From assembly GCA_016124795.1 (NCBI GenBank), contig WGNB01000027.1:34613-98612 (forward strand): a stretch of DNA of 64,000 nt, written 5' to 3'. The notes under the pieces were generated by a model that saw only the letters and a list, made by a program, of their open reading frames with translations, ran no database searches and was not told the origin of the DNA. Source of the DNA: Rhodopseudomonas sp. Lineage in GTDB: Bacteria; Pseudomonadota; Alphaproteobacteria; Rhizobiales; Xanthobacteraceae. Position numbers and translations under genes: made by a program. How positions within the stretch are numbered: position 1 is the first letter of the stretch; each line of letters begins with the position of its first letter. Shown here piece after piece: positions 17,846-26,411 of the stretch.

Positions 17846-19918
17846 ATGGAAGCCGCCAAAATCCGCAAGCGCATGCCCGCCTCGTCGATGCTCGATCCGA
17901 CGATCGTTCTGCCAGCCATCGGCCAGGCCTTCGTCAAGCTCGATCCACGGACGCTGGCGAAGAATCCGGTGATGTTCGTGCTCGAAGTGGTCACAACGTT
18001 GACCACCGTGCTTCTGGGGCGCGACATCGCGGTCGGGGCGTCCGGCATCGGCTTTGAAGTCCAGATCGTCGTCTGGCTCTGGTTCACGGTGCTGTTCGCC
18101 AACTTTGCCGAAGCCGTCGCCGAAGGGCGCGGCAAGGCGCAGGCCGACACCTTGCGCAGGACACGTTCGGAAACGCCGGCAAAGCGCATCCTGATGGCCG
18201 ATAATTATGAAGTCTATCAGGGCGTGCCGGCTGAAACGCTTGAGGCGGGCGATCTGGTCGTGTGCGAGGCCGGCGACATCATCCCCGGCGATGGCGAGGT
18301 GGTCGAAGGCATTGCCTCGGTCAACGAAGCTGCCGTGACTGGTGAATCGGCGCCAGTAATTCGCGAGTCCGGTGGCGACCGTTCCGCTGTCACCGGCGGG
18401 ACCATGGTGATTTCGGATCGCATCATCGTGCGCATCACCTCGTCGCCGGGATCGTCGTTTCTCGACCGCATGATCGAGCTGGTCGAAGGCGCCGAACGGC
18501 AGAAGACACCGAATGAAATCGCGCTCAATATCCTGTTGGTCGGCTTGACGATCATCTTTGTCTTTGCCACCGCGAGCATTCCAAGTTACGCCGCCTATGC
18601 CGGCGGCGCGATCCCGGTGCTGGTGCTGGTGGCGCTGTTTGTCACCTTGATCCCGACCACTATCGGCGCGCTTTTATCGGCGATCGGTATTGCCGGCATG
18701 GACCGTCTGGTGCGGTTCAACGTGCTGGCCATGTCGGGACGCGCGGTGGAGGCGGCCGGCGACGTCGACACACTACTGCTCGACAAGACAGGCACCATCA
18801 CCTTCGGCAACCGCCTCGCGACGGAGATCATCCCCGTGCCGGGCGTGTCCGAGCGCGAGGCCGCGGAGGCTGCGCTATCGGCCAGCCTGGCCGACGAGAC
18901 CGCCGAAGGCCGTTCGATCGTCACCTTGGCGGGCGAGCGTTACGGTGTGGCGTCGCATGAAATGCCGGCAGACGCGAAGTTCATCGAATTTTCAGCGACG
19001 ACGCGCCTGTCCGGCGTCGATATTGGCGAGCGTAAAATGCGCAAGGGCGCCATCGACTCGGTTCTCAAATTCGCCGGCGAGCAGGCCGGGCAGGCCGTCA
19101 TCGAGCCATCGTCATTCAAGGCCGCCGTCGACAGGATCGCGCGGGCCGGTGGCACGCCGCTCGGCCTGGTCGAAGGTGGCCGCATTCTCGGCGTCATTCA
19201 TCTCAAGGATGTGGTGAAGCCGGATGTAAAAGATCGCTTCGCCGCGATGCGCCGGATGGGCATCAAAACTGTGATGATCACCGGCGATAATCCGGTGACC
19301 GCCGCCTCGATCGCTTCGGAAGCCGGTGTCGACGATTTCATCGCCGAGGCGACGCCCGAGGACAAGCTGCGCTACATTCGCAACGAGCAGGCGCAGGGCC
19401 GTCTCATCGCCATGTGCGGCGACGGCACCAACGACGCACCGGCGCTGGCGCAAGCCGACGTCGGCGTCGCCATGCAATCGGGCACCCAGGCGGCGCGCGA
19501 AGCCGGTAACATGGTGGATCTCGATTCTGATCCGACCAAGCTCATCGAAGTGGTGGAGATCGGCAAGCAGCTTCTGATGACGCGCGGCGCGCTGACGACA
19601 TTCTCCATCGCTAACGACGTGGCGAAATATTTTGCCATCATCCCCGCGATGTTTGCCGCGTTTTATCCGCAGCTCGGCGTTCTCAACATCATGGGCCTGT
19701 CTACGCCGCAAAGCGCCATCCTGTCGGCGATCATCTTCAACGCGCTCATCATTATCGCGCTTATTCCATTGGCGTTAAAGGGTGTGAAGTACCGGCCGAT
19801 CGGCGCCGCGGCGCTGCTGCGCCGCAACCTGTTGATCTACGCGTTCGGCGGCGTCGCCTTGCCGTTTGTCGGCATCAAGGCGATCGACCTCGCCGTCACC
19901 GCGTTTCATCTGGCTTAA
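17846..19918 (+). CDS. kdpB: K+-transporting P-type ATPase KdpB
   Basis: The 690-aa P-type ATPase energises KdpA. The phosphorylation site [11 protein letters not shown] is preceded by the actuator loop [10 protein letters not shown]. The hinge motif [21 protein letters not shown] and the nucleotide-domain segments ([16 protein letters not shown]) are intact. Length and order of domains fit KdpB. Seventy bases separate it from kdpC, a gap filled by a palindromic repeat. Confidence 0.97.
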   Translation: MEAAKIRKRMPASSMLDPTIVLPAIGQAFVKLDPRTLAKNPVMFVLEVVTTLTTVLLGRDIAVGASGIGFEVQIVVWLWFTVLFANFAEAVAEGRGKAQADTLRRTRSETPAKRILMADNYEVYQGVPAETLEAGDLVVCEAGDIIPGDGEVVEGIASVNEAAVTGESAPVIRESGGDRSAVTGGTMVISDRIIVRITSSPGSSFLDRMIELVEGAERQKTPNEIALNILLVGLTIIFVFATASIPSYAAYAGGAIPVLVLVALFVTLIPTTIGALLSAIGIAGMDRLVRFNVLAMSGRAVEAAGDVDTLLLDKTGTITFGNRLATEIIPVPGVSEREAAEAALSASLADETAEGRSIVTLAGERYGVASHEMPADAKFIEFSATTRLSGVDIGERKMRKGAIDSVLKFAGEQAGQAVIEPSSFKAAVDRIARAGGTPLGLVEGGRILGVIHLKDVVKPDVKDRFAAMRRMGIKTVMITGDNPVTAASIASEAGVDDFIAEATPEDKLRYIRNEQAQGRLIAMCGDGTNDAPALAQADVGVAMQSGTQAAREAGNMVDLDSDPTKLIEVVEIGKQLLMTRGALTTFSIANDVAKYFAIIPAMFAAFYPQLGVLNIMGLSTPQSAILSAIIFNALIIIALIPLALKGVKYRPIGAAALLRRNLLIYAFGGVALPFVGIKAIDLAVTAFHLA

Positions 19919-19920
19919 CG

Positions 19921-19966
19921 CGCGCGATCCCGAAAAGTGGATATCGGTTTTCGGAAAGATCGCGCG
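19921..19966. repeat. Rhizobiales-type palindromic intergenic repeat
   Basis: CGCGCGATC-CCGAAAA ... TTTTCGG-aaa-GATCGCGCG forms a 46-base interrupted palindrome between kdpB and kdpC. The form (GATCC-CGAAAAGTGG ... TTTTCGGAAAGATC) resembles the short dispersed palindromes common in Bradyrhizobium, Rhodopseudomonas and relatives. In mRNA it would fold into a stable hairpin and may set the KdpB:KdpC ratio or stabilise the upstream message. Confidence 0.7.
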
Positions 19967-19989
19967 CTGGAATAAAAAGGACAGTCGTC

Positions 19990-20592
19990 ATGCTCAAGGA
20001 AATCCGCCCGGCCCTGGTTTTGGTTGTTCTCCTGACGGCTATCACCGGGCTCATCTATCCGCTGGCGATGACGGGCATCAGTCAGGTTCTGTTCCCGACC
20101 CAGGCGAATGGCAGCTTGATCGAGAAGGATGGCGAGGTCGTCGGCTCGGCGCTGATCGGTCAGTCGTTTACCGACGCCAAATATTTCCACGGCCGCCCGT
20201 CCCCCACGACCGGTCCCGATCCGAAGGATGCGAGCAAGACGGTGGCCATTCCATATAATGCGGTGAACTCCGGCGGTTCGAACCTCGGCCCGACCAGCAA
20301 GGCGCTGGCCGAACGCATCGGCGCCGATGTCGCCGCTCTGAAGAAGGAAAATTCGGCGGCGCCGGTGCCGGTCGATCTGGTCACCACGTCGGCGAGCGGC
20401 CTCGATCCCGATATTTCACCCGAGGCGGCGCTGTTCCAGGTGCCGCGCGTCGCCAGGGCGCGCGGTCTGCCGGACGACCGGGTGCGGGCGCTGGTCAGGG
20501 CCCAGATCGAAGGGCGGACTTTGGGTTTCCTGGGCGAACCACGTGTGAATGTCCTGAAACTGAACCTCGCGCTCGATCGGGCGCGCCCGTAA
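19990..20592 (+). CDS. kdpC: K+-transporting ATPase subunit KdpC
   Basis: The 200-aa protein has one N-terminal membrane helix ([29 protein letters not shown]) and a soluble domain with KdpC signatures: [62 protein letters not shown]. KdpC bridges KdpA and KdpB and is needed for complex assembly and ATP affinity. It follows the palindromic repeat and precedes kdpD by 23 bases. Confidence 0.97.
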   Translation: MLKEIRPALVLVVLLTAITGLIYPLAMTGISQVLFPTQANGSLIEKDGEVVGSALIGQSFTDAKYFHGRPSPTTGPDPKDASKTVAIPYNAVNSGGSNLGPTSKALAERIGADVAALKKENSAAPVPVDLVTTSASGLDPDISPEAALFQVPRVARARGLPDDRVRALVRAQIEGRTLGFLGEPRVNVLKLNLALDRARP

Positions 20593-20615
20593 GATGAGGC
20601 TTCACGAGGAGCCGG

Positions 20616-23306
20616 ATGACCGGCACAGATAGCCAGCGAGCTTCACCCGACGCGCTGCTCTCGCTTGCCCGGAAGGAAGGGCGAGGGCGGCTCAAGATTT
20701 TTTTGGGTGCAGCACCCGGCGTCGGCAAGACCTTCGCCATGCTCACCGCCGCCCACAGCGAACGCGCCGGCGGCCGCGATGTCGTCGCCGGGCTCATCGA
20801 AACGCATGGCCGGCGCGAGACCGAACAGCTCGTGGCCGGGCTCGAAATGCTCCCGCGCCAGCCGATCGTTTATCGCAACCAGGTGATGCGCGAGTTCGAT
20901 CTCGACGCGGCGCTGGCGCGGCGGCCGGGCTTGTTGTTGGTCGATGAATATGCTCACACCAACGTGCCGGGCAGCCGCCATCCCAAACGCTGGCAGGATA
21001 TCGACGAGATTCTTGAGAGCGGCATCGATGTCTGGACGACGCTGAACATCCAGCACCTCGAAAGCCTCAACGATGTCGTCCAGAAGATCAGCAGGATTCG
21101 CGTGCGCGAAACCGTGCCGGATAGCGTGTTCGACAAAGCCGACGAGGTGGTGCTCGTCGATTTCCCGCCGGACGAATTGCTCAAGCGTCTGGCCGAGGGC
21201 AAGGTCTATGTTCAGGAAACGGCGGCGCGCGCCGTCGAGCATTTCTTCAAGCCGCAAAATCTGACGGCGTTGCGCGAACTGGCGCTGCGTCGCGCCGCCG
21301 AGCGGGTCGATGCCGCGCTGATCGAGCGCATGCAGGCGCAGGCCATCGAGGGACCCTGGGCGGCGGGTGAGCGTATCCTGGCCTGCATTGGTCCGGACGC
21401 CAATTCGCCGGCGGTTGTGCGGGCCGCCAAGCGTCTGGCCGATCTGATGGACGCGCCGTGGATGGCGGTGACGGTCGAGCGCCCGGGTTCGGTCCTTGAT
21501 AACGATGCGCGGTTTCGTCTCGACGAGGCGATCAGGCTGGCGCAAAGCCTCGGCGCGGAAACGCAGACGCTCGCCGGCAGCGACCTGCCGCGCGAATTGC
21601 TGCGCTTCGCCAAATTCGAAAACGTGACGCAAATTGTCATCGGCCGCTCGCGCTATGGGATCGTTAAGGAGCTGCTACGGCGCTCGCTGCCATATGAGCT
21701 GGTGCGGCGTGCCGAAGACATTTCAATTCACGTGATCACGCGGGAGAGCGAAGCGCCATCGCCGGAATGGAAGCGCGGTTGGAAAACCGTTTCGTTCAAG
21801 CCGGTGCAGTTCGTTTTTGCTGCGTTGGCGGTCGCTTGCGCCCTCGGTATCGGGGAGATGCTGACCTGGCTGACGCCCATCCCGAATTTGTCCATCGTCT
21901 TTCTGATGTCGGTTCTGTTCACGGCCGTGCGTTTCGGCATTTGGCCAGCGATTTTTGCCTCGCTGCTGTCGTTCCTCACCTACAATTTCTTCTTCATCCA
22001 GCCACTCTATACCTTCACGATCGCCGAGCCGTTCGAACTGCTGGCGCTGGTGATTTATCTTGTCGTCTCGGTTGTCATTGCCGCGATGGCCGGTCGCGTT
22101 CGTGATCAGTCCATCGTATCGGCCAACCGGACCCGGGCGATGCGCCGCCTCTATGAATTCACCCGCCGCCTGTCCGGTTTGGCGACCCAGGACGCGGTTG
22201 CTGAAGGCGCGGTGAGCGAAGTTCACGCCAGCCTTGGGCGCGCCGTTGTGCTTCTGCTGGCACAAGGCGATGACCTGATGCTGACCGCGGCGTGGCCGCC
22301 CGAAGACGACCTCGACCAGGCCGCGACCACAGCGGCCCGCTGGGCCTTCGCCCACAACGAACCGGCAGGCGCCGACACCGGCACGTTGCCGACCGTGCCG
22401 TGGTATTTCGTGCCGCTGCAGATCGGCGATAAAGGCCTGGGCGTGATTGGCATCGCCAAGGAAGCCGGCAAGGAAACCGGATTGGCGCCGCTCGATTCCG
22501 AGGCCAAGGCCTTGCTCGGCACCTTATCGGAGCAGGCGGCCGCGGCGCTCGATCGTGCTTCGCTCGCCAGGGAAATGGTCAGCGCGCGGACCGCGACCGA
22601 GACCGAACGCGTGCGCAATACGTTGCTTGCGTCGATCTCGCACGATTTCCGAACGCCTTTGTCGTCGATCCTCGGCGCCGCGACGAGTCTCATCGATTTC
22701 GGCGATCGGCTCGATACGGCCGCGAGAAAAGACCTGCTGATGCAGGTGAAGGAGGAGGCCGAGGGGCTCGACGACATGGTGCGCAATCTGCTGGCCATCA
22801 CGCGTATCGATGCCGGCGCGCTCGAATTGCGGCGCGACTGGATCGACCTGCGCGAAATTGTCGAACGCATCGTCAGCGCGGCCCGGCGGCGCGGTGCAAT
22901 GCAAGCCGTCACGGTCGATCTGTCGGCTGATTTGCCTCTGGTCCGCGCCGACGCCACGCTGGCCGAACAAGCACTCGGCAACGTGATCGCCAACGCTATC
23001 CGTCACACACCGGCAAATACTGCTATCAAGGTCGATGCCGTCGTTCGGGCGGACAACTTGTCGGTCCGTGTCACTGACGACGGCCCCGGCCTTGCCGGCA
23101 GCATGTTGCCGCGCATCTTCGATAAGTTCGCCATCGGCGAACAGCCGGGCTCCGCTCATGGCGATGGGCACCAAAGCACGGGTCTCGGCCTTGCCATTGC
23201 CAAAGGCATCATGGAAGCGCATGGCGGCAGTATCGTCGCTGAAAGTCCGGTGATGGCCGGCCGCGGCGCGCGCTTTACTCTAACATTCCCGCGGGGAGAG
23301 GGCTGA
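20616..23306 (+). CDS. kdpD: Osmosensitive K+ channel sensor kinase KdpD
   Basis: The 896-aa protein has the full KdpD layout. It starts with an N-terminal KdpD domain holding Walker A GAAPGVGKT and Walker-B-like LLLVDEYAHTNVPG. A universal-stress-protein-like domain (about 250-365) follows, then four closely spaced membrane helices (about 390-500) and a GAF-like region. The kinase core has SISHDFRTPLSSILGAATSL (phospho-His), the N-box NVIANAIRHTP, VTDDGPGL and STGLGLAIAKG. It senses K+ limitation and controls KdpE phosphorylation. It precedes kdpE by 3 bases. Confidence 0.96.
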   Translation: MTGTDSQRASPDALLSLARKEGRGRLKIFLGAAPGVGKTFAMLTAAHSERAGGRDVVAGLIETHGRRETEQLVAGLEMLPRQPIVYRNQVMREFDLDAALARRPGLLLVDEYAHTNVPGSRHPKRWQDIDEILESGIDVWTTLNIQHLESLNDVVQKISRIRVRETVPDSVFDKADEVVLVDFPPDELLKRLAEGKVYVQETAARAVEHFFKPQNLTALRELALRRAAERVDAALIERMQAQAIEGPWAAGERILACIGPDANSPAVVRAAKRLADLMDAPWMAVTVERPGSVLDNDARFRLDEAIRLAQSLGAETQTLAGSDLPRELLRFAKFENVTQIVIGRSRYGIVKELLRRSLPYELVRRAEDISIHVITRESEAPSPEWKRGWKTVSFKPVQFVFAALAVACALGIGEMLTWLTPIPNLSIVFLMSVLFTAVRFGIWPAIFASLLSFLTYNFFFIQPLYTFTIAEPFELLALVIYLVVSVVIAAMAGRVRDQSIVSANRTRAMRRLYEFTRRLSGLATQDAVAEGAVSEVHASLGRAVVLLLAQGDDLMLTAAWPPEDDLDQAATTAARWAFAHNEPAGADTGTLPTVPWYFVPLQIGDKGLGVIGIAKEAGKETGLAPLDSEAKALLGTLSEQAAAALDRASLAREMVSARTATETERVRNTLLASISHDFRTPLSSILGAATSLIDFGDRLDTAARKDLLMQVKEEAEGLDDMVRNLLAITRIDAGALELRRDWIDLREIVERIVSAARRRGAMQAVTVDLSADLPLVRADATLAEQALGNVIANAIRHTPANTAIKVDAVVRADNLSVRVTDDGPGLAGSMLPRIFDKFAIGEQPGSAHGDGHQSTGLGLAIAKGIMEAHGGSIVAESPVMAGRGARFTLTFPRGEG

Positions 23307-23309
23307 CGC

Positions 23310-23999
23310 ATGAGCGCCAAGGCATCGGTTCTGGTGGTCGACGACGAGGCCGCCATCCTGCGCTTTCTCAAGCCGGCGCTGGAGGCCAACGATTACGACA
23401 TGGATAGCGCGGGGACGGTCGCCGACGCCGTCAAGAAGATCGCTAGCCGTCCGCCGGACGTCGTGCTGCTCGATCTCGGTCTCCCGGACGGCGATGGTAA
23501 GGACGTGATCCGCCGCGTCCGTGAATGGTCGGACGTCCCGATCATCGTATTGTCGGCTCGGGAGCGGGAAGCGGAGAAGATCGAGTCGCTTGATTTGGGC
23601 GCCGACGACTACGTCAACAAGCCGTTCAACGTCGGTGAATTGATGGCGCGGATACGAGCGGCGATGCGGCACCGCCTGCAGCGAAAGATGGAGGTGCCGG
23701 TGCTGCGCGTCGGCGATCTAGAAGTCGACGCCGTCAGGCATCGAGCGAAGCGATCAGGTGCCGAGCTTAAGCTTACACCCAAAGAATTCGAGCTTCTTGC
23801 ATTTCTTGCGCGTCACGCCGGCCGGGTGATCACCCACAGGCAAATTCTTGCCGCGGTATGGGGCCCGGCGCATACGGAAGACACCCAATATTTACGAGTC
23901 TATATCGGGCAGCTTCGTCAAAAGATTGAAGCGAAGCCAGATGAGCCAAAGATCGTGCTTACGGAGCCCGGGATCGGTTATCGGGTTGCGGATTTCTAG
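23310..23999 (+). CDS. kdpE: Response regulator KdpE
   Basis: The 229-aa OmpR-family regulator has a receiver with the acidic pair DDE, a phosphoacceptor in VVLLDLGLPDGDG, the SAR switch residue region and VNKPFNVGEL. The winged helix is visible (LKLTPKEFELLAFLARHAGRVITHRQILAAVWG, TQYLRVYIGQLRQKIE and the terminal GIGYRVADF). Paired with KdpD, it should activate the kdp operon promoter. It is the last gene of the operon. A short GGGCCA/TGGCCC stem at 24131-24146 lies before the convergent nnrS but lacks a T-run. Confidence 0.95.
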   Translation: MSAKASVLVVDDEAAILRFLKPALEANDYDMDSAGTVADAVKKIASRPPDVVLLDLGLPDGDGKDVIRRVREWSDVPIIVLSAREREAEKIESLDLGADDYVNKPFNVGELMARIRAAMRHRLQRKMEVPVLRVGDLEVDAVRHRAKRSGAELKLTPKEFELLAFLARHAGRVITHRQILAAVWGPAHTEDTQYLRVYIGQLRQKIEAKPDEPKIVLTEPGIGYRVADF

Positions 24000-24183
24000 C
24001 CTCCGGTCTCCGTCCGGGAATGGTCCAAAGCGGAATCAAATGGGCTATATAACTGAACTCGGTTTCTGACCTCTAGCGGGCTGAATTGCTCTGGTCTCGA
24101 CCGATTGATAGCTGGCGAGGTTCCAGCACTGGGCCATTGTTGGCCCGCAAGGAATCTGCCTGTTCTTAAGGATCGCTGCGCTG

Positions 24184-25380
24184 TCAACAACGCACCTGGG
24201 CCCAAGCCGGACGCTGGCGTACCAGGATTGGCCCATAGGCAATGGCGAACAGCAGGAAGCCGCCAAGCCACAAGGCGCCGGCGCCTTCGAGCAGCAACAA
24301 GTCGCCAGACAAAGCCGCGACGATGCGCAACACCGCCCCGACGAACACCAGCGCATAAATTGTCTGCGTCGCCGGCCCGGCCCGCAGCGCCTGACCGGTG
24401 TGGCCGAGAGAAGCCCGCGTCATGACCGCGAGCGTCATCAAGCCGATGGCGCCGGCTGTCCAGGCATGAATGCCGGCACTCGCCGGCAAGGTCGAGACAA
24501 TCGACAAGCCAATGAGCAGGAAACCGAGCGGCAAGAAGGCATAAGCCACATGCAGCACAAGAACGAGGCGGTCCGCGGTCGCGCGGTAGCCGACCCAGCG
24601 CGCCAGACGAAAGATTTGCATCACGCCGACGAACAGCATCGCCCATCCGGTCGCGGCGGCATTTGGAAGGATGACCCATGCCCCGAGCGATGCGACCGAG
24701 AGCGCCAAGGTCGCGGCATCGTAACGCGAGAACGGCTTGGGTAGTCGGCCCGGATTGTTCCGCGACAGCCAGTTGTTGGTGAAGCTCGGAACAATGCGGC
24801 CGCCGACCAGGGTGATCAGCACGATCACCGCCGCCAGCGCCAGGCGGACGCTGTAATTCGCCGATCCGGTCATGAAGGTCTCGACGTGGAAAAGCATATT
24901 CGACGCCAGCAGAACCGTGACCACCACGAGAACGCGCAAGTTGCGCCAGTTCCGGCCAGCGACGATCTCGCGGGCGCAGACGAAAGCCAGCGCCGCCAGG
25001 AAGGCAACATCGATGATCGCGATGACGACCGGACCGAGACTCGACGAGGCGAGCATGGCGAGGCGTCCGGCGAGCCAAAGAAGCGCCAATGCCGCCAATG
25101 GCACGCCGTTGACCGGCAAGCGACCGGTCCAATTCGGAATGGCGGTCAGCAGGAAGCCGGCAATGGCGGCGGCGGCATAGCCGAATAGCATTTCGTGGAT
25201 GTGCCAGTCCAACGCGGAAAAGTCAGTCGAGAACGGCATGAGCCCGAGATAAACGGGCAGCCATAAGATAACGCCCGCCGCCGCCCAGACCGCGGCGCTG
25301 AGAAAGAATATCCGGAACCCGTAAGAGAACAGCGCCGGGCCGGCATAGCGGCGGCGGCGTGCCAAAGCGGCATTCGTCAT
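24184..25380 (-). CDS. nnrS: NnrS family haem-copper membrane protein
   Basis: The 398-aa protein has about 12 hydrophobic segments and NnrS signatures: FSYGFRIFFLSAAVWAAAGVILWLPVYLG, the His-containing LDWHIHEMLFGYAAAAIAGFLLTAIPNWTGR, GRIVPSFTNNWLSR, and the late His segments HVAYAFLPLGFLLIG and GIHAWTAGAIGLMTLAVMTRASLGHTG. NnrS proteins protect against nitric oxide or reactive nitrogen and are induced with denitrification genes. It sits next to the nar regulator gene, and an FNR-type box lies 60 bases upstream of its start. The gene is convergent with kdpE. Confidence 0.92.
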   Translation of the reverse strand: MTNAALARRRRYAGPALFSYGFRIFFLSAAVWAAAGVILWLPVYLGLMPFSTDFSALDWHIHEMLFGYAAAAIAGFLLTAIPNWTGRLPVNGVPLAALALLWLAGRLAMLASSSLGPVVIAIIDVAFLAALAFVCAREIVAGRNWRNLRVLVVVTVLLASNMLFHVETFMTGSANYSVRLALAAVIVLITLVGGRIVPSFTNNWLSRNNPGRLPKPFSRYDAATLALSVASLGAWVILPNAAATGWAMLFVGVMQIFRLARWVGYRATADRLVLVLHVAYAFLPLGFLLIGLSIVSTLPASAGIHAWTAGAIGLMTLAVMTRASLGHTGQALRAGPATQTIYALVFVGAVLRIVAALSGDLLLLEGAGALWLGGFLLFAIAYGPILVRQRPAWAQVRC

Positions 25381-25439
25381 AATCGATAGTCCTAGCGGCG
25401 TTGCCGTAAAAGTCTGACGCCAATGATGCGGGCGCTACA

Positions 25440-25453
25440 TTGATCTAGATCAG
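25440..25453 (-). promoter_or_regulatory. FNR/NNR-type box upstream of nnrS
   Basis: TTGATCTAGATCAG matches the TTGAT-N4-ATCAA consensus at 9 of 10 positions and lies 60-73 bases before the nnrS ATG. That suits an activator site near -41. The adjacent CRP/FNR-family regulator is the obvious candidate factor. Confidence 0.7.
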
Positions 25454-25485
25454 ACGCCGGCCATGTGCGGCGCATGCCACGCGAC

Positions 25486-26178
25486 TCAGTCGTCCGCGTT
25501 TAGAATTGGCCTGGCGAACTCCGTCAGACGCGAGCGATCCGTCACGGTAATGGTAGTGCCACGACTGTGGACGCCATAGGACTCGAGCGCGGTTATGGCG
25601 CGTGAATAGCTTTCCGGCGTCATGCCCAGATACGACGCCAGTTTCCGCTTCTCGATCGGCAATTCGAATTCGTCGCGGCCTGCCCGCCGCGCTGAATTCA
25701 GGATCCAGTTGGCGAGGCGTTCGGTCGCGGTGAGCATACGGTCATTCTTCAACACGCGGGTGACACTGCGATACCGGGCGGCCAACTCGGCGACGATGCC
25801 GTGCGCGAATGCCGCTTCGCGCTCGAAGGTGGCGCGTACGATCTGCGATGGCACCATTAGGATCTGTGACGGCATTAGAGTGCGGGCCGATTTAAGCTGC
25901 GGTTCGTCGCGAACCACCGCGGCAACGATAAAGATCGAAATCGGATAGAGAATGTCGATCGTCGTTTCCACGCCGTCACGAGTCGCGAACAAATCGACGG
26001 CACCCTCGACGACGACATGGAGAAAATCCGGCAACTCGCCTTCTCGGATGATCTCCGCGCGCGCCGGAAAGCGCTGTAGCATCGACAGATCCATCATGGC
26101 GGCGAAATTCTGCTCGGACATTTCCTTGAACAGGGGTAGGGCGCGGATCGACTGGGTTTCGGCAAGGCGAACCGACAT
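25486..26178 (-). CDS. CRP/FNR-family regulator, NarR/NNR-like
   Basis: The track frame opens at 26262, but AAGGAG lies 9 bases before the ATG at 26178 (MSVRLAETQSIRALPLF), giving 230 aa. The cyclic-nucleotide-like beta roll (FPARAEIIREGELPDFLHVVVEGAVDLF) is followed by a dimer helix and the helix-turn-helix KRKLASYLGMTPESYSRAITALES. The N-terminus lacks the FNR cysteine cluster, so oxygen sensing by an iron-sulphur cluster is unlikely; a nitrate/nitrite or NO response fits better. It is divergent from narK, as narR is linked to narKGHJI in Paracoccus. It probably acts on the boxes at 25440, 26249 and 26339. Confidence 0.88.
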   Translation of the reverse strand: MSVRLAETQSIRALPLFKEMSEQNFAAMMDLSMLQRFPARAEIIREGELPDFLHVVVEGAVDLFATRDGVETTIDILYPISIFIVAAVVRDEPQLKSARTLMPSQILMVPSQIVRATFEREAAFAHGIVAELAARYRSVTRVLKNDRMLTATERLANWILNSARRAGRDEFELPIEKRKLASYLGMTPESYSRAITALESYGVHSRGTTITVTDRSRLTEFARPILNADD

Positions 26179-26248
26179 TTGCTCCATCTCCTTGGGAACG
26201 CGTCTTGCCGTTCGACGCGGTACAGGTTTGGTATAGTACAAACACCAC

Positions 26249-26262
26249 TTGATATTTATCAA
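26249..26262. promoter_or_regulatory. Perfect FNR-type box between narR-like gene and narK
   Basis: TTGATATTTATCAA is a perfect TTGAT-N4-ATCAA palindrome. It lies 70 bases upstream of the regulator start (26178) and about 150 bases upstream of narK, so it could serve autoregulation and contribute to nar activation. Confidence 0.82.
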
Positions 26263-26338
26263 GTCACAGACATCACTAAGTCAAGCCAAAGAACATCAAA
26301 GATCAATTCGAGATAAATCAGAGCGTTCACAAGTAGAG

Positions 26339-26352
26339 TTGATCCAGCTCAA
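26339..26352 (+). promoter_or_regulatory. FNR-type box in the narK promoter
   Basis: TTGATCCAGCTCAA matches TTGAT-N4-ATCAA at 9 of 10 positions. It ends 59 bases before the narK ATG at 26412, a position that fits a class II activator site at about -41.5 of a nar transcript. Confidence 0.7.
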
Positions 26353-26411
26353 AGAATATATCGGAGCAATGAGGCTTTCTCGTCCCATCGATTTTCACGA
26401 CGGGGCTTATC

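Noticed and set aside
24131-24146. GGGCCA-TTGT-TGGCCC stem between kdpE and nnrS
   Set aside because: Only 6 bp and no T-run on either strand, so not called a terminator.
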